This document shows, piece after piece, positions 33,413-44,464 of a stretch of DNA of 64,000 nt. The DNA is from Aquatica leii (Eukaryota; Arthropoda; Insecta; Coleoptera; Lampyridae): the NCBI GenBank assembly GCA_035610365.1, contig CM069432.1, forward strand, positions 108,085,529-108,149,528, read 5' to 3'. Under the pieces are notes generated by a model that worked only from the letters and a program-made list of their open reading frames with translations, ran no database searches and was not told the DNA's origin. How positions within the stretch are numbered: the stretch's first letter is position 1; every line of letters starts with the position of its first letter. The translations under genes were made by a program, and so were the position numbers.

Positions 33413-33454
33413 AGGCGACGTTTCGTGAACCTGTGTGTCCACTTCATCAGGCCT
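33413..33454 (-). ncRNA. Hammerhead ribozyme motif of the Penelope-like element
   Basis: Minus strand: stem I AGGC, core CTGATGA, A, stem II GTGGAC/GTTCAC with loop ACACAG (six pairs), core GAAA, CGTC, stem I' GCCT. Cleavage would follow the C of GUC, the preferred site. Compared with the 16-kb copies, stem II differs in sequence but stays paired, and stem I changes from TGGC/GCCA to AGGC/GCCT with pairing kept. Stem III is again only ACGT. Confidence 0.68.
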
Positions 33455-33846
33455 CTATGTTTAATAAATGAAAAAAACAAAATTAACAAAACGTAAATAC
33501 AACTCAGGTGAAACAAACTTTTTAAACGAATAACTAGTTGTAAAAAACTAAAACAAAACAAATCGTTTACAGAAACTAACAGCATTAACAAAAACCAAGT
33601 CAAATGTATAAAATAGACGAGTTACTTACAAAAAACTAAACAAGTAGTGATGGTCCGCCAACACAATCGTAAAAATTTAAACAATGAAAACAAAACAGGA
33701 AAACACATAAAAGATGTGAGACTTAAAAATAACAAGTAAAGAACGAGCTCACTAACATCACACAAGATCAAAGAACAATAGTTATAAAGAAAAATGTTGG
33801 CATGTAAGATAAGTGAAAATTTTCGAGGTCATGACATTTTTGTGAT

Positions 33847-34260
33847 TTAATTATTGTAAACAGTACTAAGGTTATTAGTATCTGTGTTGAAATTCACATT
33901 GTTGTTATGTTTGGTGATGAAAATCATCTCAGCAATTAGTCTTTTATTAAATTTAGGTTCTACATCTAAGATCGTAGGATTACTAAAGTCAAAATTATGG
34001 CCCGTATTAATGTGATGTAAAGCCAAAGCCGATTCTGCTTTCTTGTTTTTACAATCATATTGATGATTTTTAATGCGATTGATGGTTTTTTGTTTAGTTT
34101 GACCTATATAACATTTGTTGCATCCTGTGCATTTAATTTTGTATATGACATTGTGTTTGTCGTTTAATTTTATTTTATCTTTTATTCTGGTGTAAATGGT
34201 GTAGGATTGAATATTTATTAATAAAAAAGCAATAAGTATAACAAACGTATATAATCAATG
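33847..34260 (-). pseudogene. GIY-YIG endonuclease domain of a Penelope-like polyprotein (5'-truncated)
   Basis: The frame is open from about 34260 to TAA at 33849-33847. It contains HNVIYKIKCTGCNKCYIGQT, the GIY-YIG-type core with the CxxC insert usual in Penelope-like elements. Next come TINRIKNHQYDC and ALALHHINTGHNFD, then KFNKRLIAEMIFITKH, whose Glu is the likely catalytic residue. The domain nicks target DNA during insertion. The upstream reverse transcriptase is missing, so this is a truncated copy with no start codon, although the remaining frame is intact. Confidence 0.82.
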
Positions 34261-35298
34261 GTACTAACATAAAAACTATGAACTTAAAAATAACGTCGCC
34301 GTCGTTCTTTCGTTTGAGTTAAAACGTCTAACATTAACTCCACTCTTATACGTCCGGCCCGGGGTTATATTGGTTTCCATCGCTTGCGTACTTAATCACA
34401 GGCGCGCGCGCCTAATCCACCGCTGTCGCGACCCCATCCTTCAATGGTGTTTACATTTTTTCTGCAATTGTTTTTATACCGTTATCAACTTTCCTTTATG
34501 TATTCATGTTTTTAATAATCAATTTGCAATCCTTAAATGCATAATTTTGAAGCTTCTGTACTTTGCTTTTGATAATAATCGTTTTAGTAACCGATGATGT
34601 CAGCAGTATTCAGTAATGCCGTTTTTTGTCATCGATCATCCTTAGTGCATCTGTACGTTGAAGGTTGAAGTGATAAAAAGCAGTTATTGATGAGATTTAA
34701 TTTTGTGTCAGATATAAAACTATTGTGAACTTCAAATTATACTCAATTTACCAAACAATGTTGTTCAAAATTAGATACTTTTCAAAAGAATGTTTCAAAA
34801 AGAAAGCTTTTCAGAAAATACGAAATTAAATTATTAACAACTGATAACAGGCAGTTATGTACGAATAAAAGATTCTATACTCGCATTTATGTTTGTCAAA
34901 ACATTAAAAAAAGTCTTCCTGTAAAAATTTGATAAAAAAGATAATCAATTTTGATACGGATGAAAATGAATCGAAAAAAGCTAAAAAATGAGCTTCTACG
35001 ATTTATCGTATTCACTATCATTGTAAATACATTTTGTTTACTATTAAAGCACGTTTGTATAAAAAATGCAGATATGTATAGTTTCTGATGTTTCAAATAA
35101 AAATTATCTTATAGTGTTGTAATAGCTATCTACCGCATCGCCATCTACATTTAAAAAACTCAACATTATTTTTGTCTACCAAGTATGATCTACAATCATA
35201 ATAATCGTAAGATTTTACGCCATCTGACCAACTGCATTTAAAGTAACGGCTTCTGCCTCTAAATAATGGAGACACTTTTTTAACATTGGGTTGTGTTA
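34261..35298. other. No gene recognised
   Basis: Mostly AT-rich, apart from a GC-rich patch at 34355-34435 (GGCGCGCGCGCC at 34401). Only short chance ORFs are present. Confidence 0.45.
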
Positions 35299-35305
35299 CT
35301 ATAAC

Positions 35306-36863
35306 CCTTGTTTATATACATTATAGTTAGACAATGAGATAGCTTTATATGGAAACAGATTTTTTAGTCATGTATGTCAAGCCCGAAGCCAACGAAGATG
35401 TGCTAATTTAATTTTTTTTTAATTTTTATACTACTCAAAAGGCACATAAAATATAAATATACAAGCTTATTAGCAATTTAGATGTATCTTTAGCAATAAA
35501 TTCAGGGCGATGCTTCAAAGATTCGGACTTCAGAACCAAATTAATGATTTAAATTTTGTATGAATTACTTACAGCGCTCGCCGCTTATCGGAATCATGGA
35601 TAATGTTTTCAATGGGGTAATGTTATCACTTTACTAAAGTAACAATCCGGACGCATACTACTACATAGAAAAAACGCCGTTTATAGTAATCATAATTTAG
35701 GTTTATATTATTAATTTATTGTCAGGTTTGTTTCTATACATGATCAATAACTTATTTTGTATGTATTTTTGAGCTGAATTTTCACAATACGGTTGTTTAG
35801 AGTGAAAAATTTTATCATTGTACTCTAAAAATAGTTGTTTTGCATATTTCTCTTATTTTTACACTGTTATTTATTTATTAAAATAATTTGACTGATTTAC
35901 GAAACGGTACATTATTTTAACATCTGTAAATACGTTATCTTCGTGAATTAACTTGGAAAGTACGTGCCTTAGAATAACAATTTAAACTAACTACGTCTTA
36001 TGTGATAACATTGTTTTGTTTTTATTTTTACTGTGAGCATCATAACGTTGTTTTTTACTGCTTTCTAACAAATAAGCATTTTTCCTGAATTTCGTATATT
36101 GTTATCATTCGGTTATTGTTATCAAAAACCTCAAGTCACAACGTGATTCTATTAAGCAGCGTGCACTGTATAGTTAAAAACGCAGGCATTCGGTCAGAAA
36201 TAATGCCAGCATTACCTACAATATACCAGATCCCAGATGTGTTTTTATCATGTCAATAAACAGAAACATGTAGAATATTTCTGTTTATCGACATAAAAGG
36301 ACCATCCTTAGCTAAACATGCCTGCCCACCTAAATTATCTTTTTTTTATCAGCATGTGTATTCATTAACTAGCTAACTTTAATCTAATTTATATCAAATT
36401 TGAGTAAAAATTTTGTAAATTTGGTAGTTTCTTTTATTATTTTGATCGCTCGAATACTATAAACATTCTATAAACAAATATATACAAATTAGAAACTGTA
36501 CATTCAATTACAAAATTGTCTTCTATTAGGGGATTAATTATGTTTCTCAGAATACCAGTTGTTTAGGTTGACCGAATTTCATAACATAAGTGTTATCGTG
36601 CATAGATATAATTTTCTTTCAAGGTTATTTTACATGTAATAAAAAAAGAACGTATGTCTTTGCCAAATCTCTGAAACTGTATCTTTATAGATTACTGTAA
36701 GAGAATATACTGATCTGTAACTTAGAAATCTGTAATATTAACAAAAGCAGCGCCAAATATGTCAATTTTGCGTTTGCATCTAAAACTACTCCAGTTTTGC
36801 ATCCAAATTAATGTTTCCAATTTTAGCGCAGTCATTGTCTTACTATAATGTATATAAACAAGG
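35306..36863. mobile_element. Dispersed repeat R1, copy b, with terminal inverted repeats
   Basis: The ends CCTTGTTTATATACATTATA are inverted repeats over ~30 bp, flanked by CTATAAC on both sides (35299-35305 and 36864-36870), a probable 7-bp duplication. The left part matches 29600-30000 and 41490-42414; the right part is the inverse of 25503-26330. No transposase is visible, so it is a non-autonomous DNA element of unknown superfamily. Confidence 0.7.
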
Positions 36864-37329
36864 CTATAACTAATCATATAAGACTTGTAACCAGACTAGT
36901 TGGGGTCTAACAGGGATAGAAGGCGAGGGGCCAGCACAAGTCGCAACGGTACTTAGTGTCGTACAATATACTATTATACTGGACACTTCTAATAGCAGCG
37001 CATAATTCAAAAATGAATGAAATTAGAGCAAATGCGTTATTTGATGATTCTTGCGCAGATCTCAAAATTCGTACGTGCAAGTGCGATAGATAGATATTTT
37101 ATGCGATGAAACGATTTATAGATCGAACTAAAAACGTCGACCAGTAATCGCCATTTTAATTGTTTTGATTGCTTCTTTCCGTTTACTTATTTGTTCTTCA
37201 TTTCTCAAGTCTGTTAATAAAACTACAACCAGTTATTTTTAAAAACTCCGCTGCCTGTGTTATTGAGTTACAAGTAAGTAAAATATTTCTTGTGATCGAT
37301 TTTTGTTACGATTCAAGTTTAATTACAGC

Positions 37330-38748
37330 ATGTCTGATGAATGCGAAATTAGTGCTGCTGCATCTTCGGCCACGAAAAGAGGCACATATCCTAAAGAATC
37401 TAGGACAATAGTATGGAATGTTTATTCGTATTTTAAAGAAAGAAATGAGAAAGGTAATTGTTAGGTTATGAATTACATACATTCAATAATTTACTTTTAT
37501 TTTATAAAGGCAATTGTATTGATACGGTTGTTCAAGCAAAAGGAGTTTTACGAGCTACTGTAGTACGTATTGTGCGAGAAGGCAAGTTAATTGAAACTGG
37601 CGAACAAACTACATTTAAATCACAGAGAAAATAATTTCACAAGGCATCTCCTAAATCAACTGTAGACAATTGTGCTAAACAAATAATACGAAGAATTGTT
37701 TACAATTTCCATCTAACTGATGGACGAACGCCTACTTTGAAGGCTATTTACGAGAAAATCAAGGATGACGGTACCATTGGCTTTTCTGGCAAAGAAACTT
37801 CATTAAGAAAAACCTTAAAAAACTAGAGGATTCAGGTGTAATAATTAATTTGTTTCATTTACTCGATGTTCTACTTTTACTGAAATAAATAGATTTGATT
37901 GTTTTGTAAAAAAATCGTAATTCTTGAACTTGAATTGAAGGTTAAATATATATTTCTTTTAAATGGCAAAAAACCACTGATACTCGTAATAAGTATCATA
38001 CATAAGAGCAATAACTAAGTATTGTAAAGAAGGACGTCCCATTATACCGATGAAACTTACATTCACGCTTCCCATACAACTTCTTACCAATGGACTGATA
38101 AATCAAAACAAGGACTGAAATGTTCAATGTCTAAGGGTAAACGGTTAATTATCGTAAATGCTGGTGGTAATGATGGTTTTGTCAATAATGCACTATTGAT
38201 ATTTAAATCTGGTCAGAAAAGTGGAGACTACCATGACGAAATGAATTTTAACAATTATAATCGTTGGTTGGAACATCAATTAATTCCGAATCTTCCGAAA
38301 AATTCTGTAGTGGTTATGGATAATGCCAGTTACCATAATGTTTTGGCAGTTAAAACTCCCAATTTTAATAATATAAAAGCAGACATGAAATTGTGGCTAA
38401 ATGAACGTGGTATTACGTACGTAGAAAAATCTACAAAAGCAGAACTGTATAATTTAATACTAATAGATAAGCCGATCAATAAGCAATACTCGGTTGATTC
38501 ATTATTTGCTAAACATGGACATACTGTATGTCGATTAGGTACCACCTTATCACCCAGAATTAAACCCTATAGAAAACATTTGGGGTATTATTAAGAATTG
38601 GGTTGGAACTAGAAACATCACGTTTAAGTTAAATGAGGTGGAGTCTTTGGTAAAAGAAAAAATTGCAAGTGTAGGTGCAAAGGAATGGTCACAAGTTGTC
38701 GACACGTCCAAGAAATTGAAGAAGAGCATATACAAAAAGAACATGTAA
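37330..38748 (+). pseudogene. IS630-Tc1-mariner DD82E (Sailor-like) transposase, broken
   Basis: Exon 1 (37330-37453) starts MSDECEISAAASS and reads KRGTYPKESRTIVWNVYSYF. A 56-bp intron (37454-37509) restores the frame into GNCIDTVVQAKGVLRATVVR, a helix-turn-helix. Stops at about 37632 and 37825 interrupt it. The catalytic part is well kept: YTDETYIHASHTTSYQW at 38045, VVVMDNASYHNV at 38310 and, after a one-base shift near 38538, PPYHPELNPIENIWG. It ends KSIYKKNM at TAA 38746. With the shift corrected, about 82 residues separate the last Asp and Glu. The open run 38127-38594 is the longest intact piece. Confidence 0.8.
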
Positions 38749-39090
38749 TAGACACTTATTGTGAATTGTTAACCTTTAATGCCAACGACTCATCAGATGA
38801 AGACTCATGTGGCTGGTCTGATGAGGATGAGGAAAAGCAAGATTAATATCGTTCACATCTTTACTGTGCATTTCACAAGTCATTGCCGGAATAAACGAGG
38901 ACCATTAGTAGATCGATTTAAATAAATAAATATAAAATTATGTGATGTATTTGGTGTAGAATGTTTTACTTATTTCAATATTATAAGTATATAAATGATG
39001 TTATAAAAATTTTAAATTGGGTTGCAATATATTTAACTGCATTCATTCGTTCAAAATCTTAAGATGACAGCTTTTAATTGTTTGTTTCTA

Positions 39091-39219
39091 ATGGCCGGTT
39101 GCACCAACACGACTTAAACTTAAGCAAAGCTCAAAAACGTAGATACAATTGTTAAAACCATAGCAACGATTGTTTTTAAGTATTGCTCAAGTTTAAGTCG
39201 TGTTGGTCCAACCGGCCGT
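39091..39219. mobile_element. Tc1/mariner-type MITE, 129 bp
   Basis: Inverted ends of about 35 bp (ATGGCCGGTTGCACCAACAC and its near complement) are flanked by TA (39089-39090 and 39220-39221). GGCCGGTTGCACCAA ends are frequent in insect MITEs. Confidence 0.8.
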
Positions 39220-39245
39220 TAGTGTTCGTTTCATTTAAAAAAAAT

Positions 39246-39784
39246 GTACTGTTTTCTACATTCTCTAATATGTGTAGGTTTTTTTGTAACTTAAAAGTTG
39301 ATTCAAGCATTGAGTACTTTGTCCACAATGTCGATGCAGCTAGTTCACTTAGTAAATGCAAAAAGTAAGTTCGGAGCTTCCTTTCATATTTTACACTAGT
39401 TTGGACTTAATTTTTGTTAGTGTTACTTCAACATAAATAACAACGAAGTATTAACACAAGTACAAATTAAAATTACATTTATTTTAGTTACCTTGTATAA
39501 ATTATAACATACACGTACTGTTTTCTACATTCTCTAATATGTATAGGTTTTTTTTGTAACTTAAAAGTTGATTCAAGCATTGAGTACTTTGTCCACAATG
39601 TCGATGCAGCTAGTTCACTTGGTAAATGCAAAAAGTAGGTTCGGAGCTTCCTTTCATATTTTACGCTTGTTTGGACTTAATTTTTGTTGGTGTTACTTCA
39701 ATATAAATAACAACGAAGTATTAACACAAGTACAAATTAAAATTACATTTATTTTAGTTACCTTGTATAAATTATAGCATACAC
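39246..39784. repeat. Tandem duplication, two ~270-bp units
   Basis: Units 39246-39514 and 39515-39784 are nearly identical, differing at a handful of bases and one T in a T-run. Each begins GTACTGTTTTCTACATTC and ends CATACAC. Short ORFs inside are probably chance. The high identity suggests a recent duplication, or an assembly effect. Confidence 0.85.
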
Positions 39785-40759
39785 GCACCATGTATAAAAG
39801 TAGTCAACTTTTTCATAGTGGATTGTAGCAAATCAGCTGATCGTTCTCGCGCAGCTTGGGATCAAACAATAACGCGTTCACTCTAGGCTTAATATTACGC
39901 TCAAGGTCGTCTAGTATTTACGCGTTCGTTTATATAGGTCAGCGCTTATCACTACCTTTCTCAGAATGATGACAATTAATACCTGCACAATCATAGCGTT
40001 TACAGATGAAAATTACTTAAGATTTTAAATGCACGTAATTGTTTTTTAAATTAAAGCAATACAATTCCCAACATAATTTTGCACAATGTAAAACTTCTAA
40101 TTTATTTTTTGAGATTGAGTTCGGGTTTTGTGTAGTAAATTTCTTATTTAAATACCTAAAAAATTGTTTTATTAATTCTTAAAATATTTACTAAAATGAA
40201 TTAAAAAAATTCCAATTGGTCCTTTCATTATTCTTCATCCTTCATATTACAAATGCCAAAGATCAGTAAGCGTTTTAGCACCTAAGTATTTTAACTAATC
40301 GCCAGATAGTATCAGGATATCGAACGATTTAAAAATAAAGTAAAACTGTTAACGTGCTTAGTTTTTAGTTTACTATTTGATTTTCAGTTTTAGATTAAAA
40401 ATGTAAGCTTTATGATGTAAAATCAAAAGTGTCTTTCATTTTTGATTTATATAGTTAGAAATATATTTTTTAAAAATCAATAATAAATCTTATAATTTTT
40501 AGTTATTGACTAACGGCGGAAAGAAAAAGTGTGTTTTGTTTTATGTGCAATGTAATTCGTAAAAGGTTTATGTTTACAAATGATTGTGAGGCAAGACGTG
40601 TCTTATCGCTTTGAACGATAGATAACACGCGAACAGCTATTTACAAACAATTGTCAACGACGTGACGGTTATGATCTAGACAAGCAAAAGACGTTCGCCA
40701 TCTCTTGCATAAAAACGCAACAAAGGTTGAATGTCTTATATGATTAGTCAATGCTATAA

Positions 40760-41190
40760 CATATTTATACAATGGTTATTCTCATAAACGCGATTAAGCA
40801 ATTATTTTGTTCGGAGAATTCAAAAATGTAATAATATACAGGAAGTTTTATTTAAAATAACACAACTTTAATATTTTAGGGCTTTTGCGACGCCCTGTAT
40901 AAGTTATCACAAAATATTGATGGATAATTAATGAATATTTACTAAACTTGTTTACTAAACATGAAACTTAAATTATAATTAATCAGTCTTTTCCAAAACA
41001 TGGTAATCGAGAATTAATTTCATTGCGAAGCAAAGCTAAATACAGTACCTGATAATAATTTTGGTTAACTCTAATTAATTGTCTGCTATTAATTTGCGTG
41101 AGCTTAGTTCAAACATTATTATCATAGGAAACATGCAGTGTTACGATTGCAAAGAAAAACGTGTCAGGGCAAAATTTTGAAATGTAGACG
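40760..41190 (+). repeat. Dispersed repeat R2, inverted copy at 55960-56420
   Basis: The words GGTTATTCTCATAAA, AGGAAGTTTTATTTAAA, AGGGCTTTTGCG and the AATCGAGAATTAATTTCATT block appear in reverse order and orientation at 55960-56420. There R2 directly abuts repeat R1, so they may be one larger family. Confidence 0.6.
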
Positions 41191-41489
41191 ATAACAAAAG
41201 ATACACAACGTTTTCATTGATAAATAAAAAGTATTGTCTACATGCATTCTTATCACTTTTACAACAGTACGATCTGCTGTTGTAGCGGCGAGTTTATGTA
41301 AAAAAAAGTTTCATCATTTTACTGTAGCAATGGAGCCACTTTACTGTATTTGATTTCTTTCCTTGTCTTAAGGTACTTCTCACTTTACTAAATCTCAGCC
41401 TTAATAAAAAGAAATCAAAACAATATTATGATGCTTCATTCACTGTTCTAAGAACTACGCAATTCTTCGCAGAAATTTGCTGACACTAA

Positions 41490-42414
41490 AAATAAATACA
41501 AAATAACGTTATCACATAAGACGTAATTAATTTAATTTGTTATTCTAAGAAGGCACATGCTTTCCAAGTTAATTCTCGAAAATAACGTATTTACAGATTT
41601 TGAAATAATGTACCGTTTCGTAAATCAGTCAAATTATTTGTATAAATAAATAACACTGCAAAAATAAGATAAATATGCAAAACAACTATTTTTAGGGTAC
41701 AATGATAAAAAAATTGTTTACTCTAAACAAGCATATTGTGAAAATTCTTAAAGATGCATACAATATAAGTTATTGATCATGTATAGAAACAAACCTGAGA
41801 ATAAATTGATAACATAAACCGAAATTATTAGCCATTCATACCAAATTCATACCAAAATTTAAATCATTAATTTGATTCTGAAGTCCGAATCTTTGAAGCA
41901 TCGCCCTGTGTTTATTGCTCAAGATACATCTCAAGTGCTAATATGCTTGTATATTTATATTTTATGTGCCTTTTGAGTAGTATAAAAATTTTTAAAAAAT
42001 TAAATTAGTACAACTTCGTTGGCTTCCGGCTTGAAAAAAAAATTAAACAAAGTAAATGAAACAAACCACTCAACCGATAATAATTTTATAGAAACGTTTG
42101 CAGGATTTATTCATTCTATATTTTGTTTATAAACAGAAATTAAAGTGTACGAATTACTTTTGCAAATTCAGAGTTTTAAGAACCAAACCAAGTTAACTGG
42201 TAAAACATTGCTTTGCACGTATGTCGAAACTAATAACGTGTGTAAGTAGCTTACTTGTGCCGCCATCGTTTGCAATCTTTTAATAACCAAAAACGGTTTG
42301 AGGCTTTGCATTTAATTATTACCTTGTTTTTACTATCGCCATCTAACATGAATAAAAAATCTGTTTCCATATAAAGCTATCTCATTGTCTAACTATAATG
42401 TATATATACAAAGG
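41490..42414 (-). repeat. Dispersed repeat R1, copy c
   Basis: The right end (to 42414) is the complement of the CCTTTG...ATTATAGTTAGACAATGA terminus, and the body matches 35306-36055 in reverse. The other terminus is missing. Confidence 0.65.
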
Positions 42415-42689
42415 TAAAACCTTTAATATTCTTTTGGCAATACATTTTTTTCACAAAAATATATTAAATCATATTTATATTTGTTGAGACGTATAACATC
42501 AGTTCGCAGTTATGGAGCTGGTACCCTTTTAAGTCTTCTAGTTTTTTTTTTGGACACGTTTAGTAATATTTATAATGAAAAGAGAAGCATGAAGTTTATA
42601 ACTTGCTCTAATTTCTGCTGGTTGTTGAAAATCGACACATACATAGCTAATGTCGGACCATTTAATCATAGTTTCAATACTGCCTTTTC

Positions 42690-43880
42690 GTATTTTTGGT
42701 AGTTTTAGTTACTAAATCTTTTAAATAAAAAAAAATCTATTTGTGACATTTCTTTGACTATGTACGGCTTTTTAATACATGCGGTTCGGGCAACTGTATA
42801 CCATGCTGTTGGTGTTTAAATAGGAGTTTTTCTTGCACAACGTTCAATAACGCTATGCACCGAATCCTCTTCGTTTTACGTATGCCCTAACTCCATAGAA
42901 CGTAGGGTAATCTTTAGATTGTTTTTTTATGGTGATATAGAAAACCATGTCATACATACATTTGTTTTTAGTTTATCCTACACAGTCGTCAGAGTAAAAT
43001 GAAAATTATTTGTAATCATCTTGAACCACTCTTTGCGCTATGAACTCCGGAATACAGCTTCTAATTTCACATACACCTCGTGCTACTATTACTTCGTGTC
43101 ACATAAAACAGTAACCTTATTTTTTTAATAAATTAAACATTGTCATATTATATGTGGCTGGAGTTGATTTTTATATTTTTTCTTTGCAGTAATTCTGTAC
43201 ATTCTGTACATTTTAGATACACCTATTCAATGAAGCAGGTTAAATTCTTTAAGAATCTTTTCTGCAACAATGGCTTTAGATAGTTTCAAATAGATTATAA
43301 TTTGCTTTCTCGCCATGTTTTTATCATCATTACTGATTCTGAGTTTATAAGGTGTTCTCCTTCGTTGTTTTTTTTTTGGCTTACAATGAAATTAGTGCTT
43401 GTTTCATTCACACGTTTGGGGACTGTTTTTAATACTTGGTGGCTGATGGTAAAAAAACAAAACGTTTGACATATCTTTTCTCTGACATTTTTGTCAGAAT
43501 TAAAATAATAAATTCTCAATGCTAAAAAACAAACGTACTTCTTCGTTAATTTTATTTCTACACTTGAAACCAAATTTCTTTGCTTGTTTCTTTCAATTTT
43601 CTTTCAGAAACAATTTTATTGCGTATATTCGTGCATGATTTTTTAGAATTTCTTAGCAATATTTCGTTTCCATTGGTCTTCGGTCCTTGTCTTCTTTCTG
43701 CCAATATTTTTTTTTGTTTACGAATTACGAGTTCAATAATTTTTGTGGTCTTTTCTGTCATGTTTTTCTTGTACATTTTGTTCCCAATCTAGTTCACTAT
43801 GCTCTGGTATATCGTCGTAGTCGCTATCTTGTATGTGGATCTTCTGATGCATCAATATTATCGTCAAACTTTGGAACACA
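42690..43880 (-). pseudogene. Decayed transposon-encoded protein of an insect repeat family
   Basis: Minus-strand fragments in several frames line up in order. First come SEDPH near 43850, DYDDIPEHSELDWEQNVQEK near 43800 and DQWKRNIAKK near 43665. Downstream are RSMELGHT near 42895, DSVHSVIERCARKTP near 42845 and PTAWYTVARTACIKKPYIVK near 42790. The pattern (W-K-R-N-I-A-K-K, then E-x-G-H-T, D-S-x-H-x-x-I-E) is one I associate with uncharacterised proteins repeated in insect genomes. I cannot name the superfamily. Beyond the solo LTR the same frame continues to about 44430 (DLSSRSTLTELKS), so the LTR split this ORF. Confidence 0.5.
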
Positions 43881-43881
43881 C

Positions 43882-44358
43882 TGTTGCGAATTTATTTATT
43901 AAAAACTAATTTATTTAAAACGACTAAAAATACGTTTACTTATTCTAGAAATATGTACACTTTTAAATTAACCGGACTAATTAAATTAAAATATCTAAGA
44001 ATAAAAACTTACAGTAATTTATATAAAACAATAATATGCTATCACTTACGCGAAGATAAGATAACGTCCGCGGATAGCTCCACGCTTGTTTACACTAAAA
44101 ATCACGTAGACGATTATTCTCGGTATATTTATCTAGACACACGCGTGCTAACGACTTATTTATTTCCACTTTAATAATCTTCTTAACACTGCTGTATTCG
44201 CATTCCAGCAATAACTGACCTACGAATTGTTCCGTCGGTATATATACACATAAGGAAATCCTTCTGGAGTGTTCCCTATTTTTCGGTATATCTTCTAGAA
44301 GATGGATAACAGCTTCTAGAAGGCTCTTGCCGTTGCAAATAACTTCTCGAACGTTTCA
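43882..44358 (-). mobile_element. Solo LTR of an older Gypsy relative
   Basis: 477 bp from TGTTGCG to GTTTCA, recognisably related to the 464-bp LTR but well diverged. It is flanked by its own 4-bp duplication ACAC (43878-43881 and 44359-44362). There is no internal sequence, so it results from LTR-LTR recombination and is independent of the copy 100 bp to its right, which is in the opposite orientation. Confidence 0.85.
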
Positions 44359-44464
44359 ACACTTTTTAATTCTGTTAATGTCGATCTGCTTGAAAGGTCG
44401 TTTGGAGAAGTTCTAAATTAGTTTAATACGTATACCGGCTGTACTAAATAATTATTACGATATT

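Larger units (their letters stand above)
33380..34260 (-). mobile_element. 3' end of a Penelope-like retroelement
   Basis: Minus strand: the C-terminal GIY-YIG endonuclease, then about 400 bp of non-coding sequence, then a hammerhead motif and an A-rich tail with TTTGAAGGAT. The reverse transcriptase part is absent, so it is 5'-truncated at about 34260. The hammerhead and the sequence after it link it to the palindromes at 7.5/14.5 and 15.7-16.2 kb. Confidence 0.75.
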
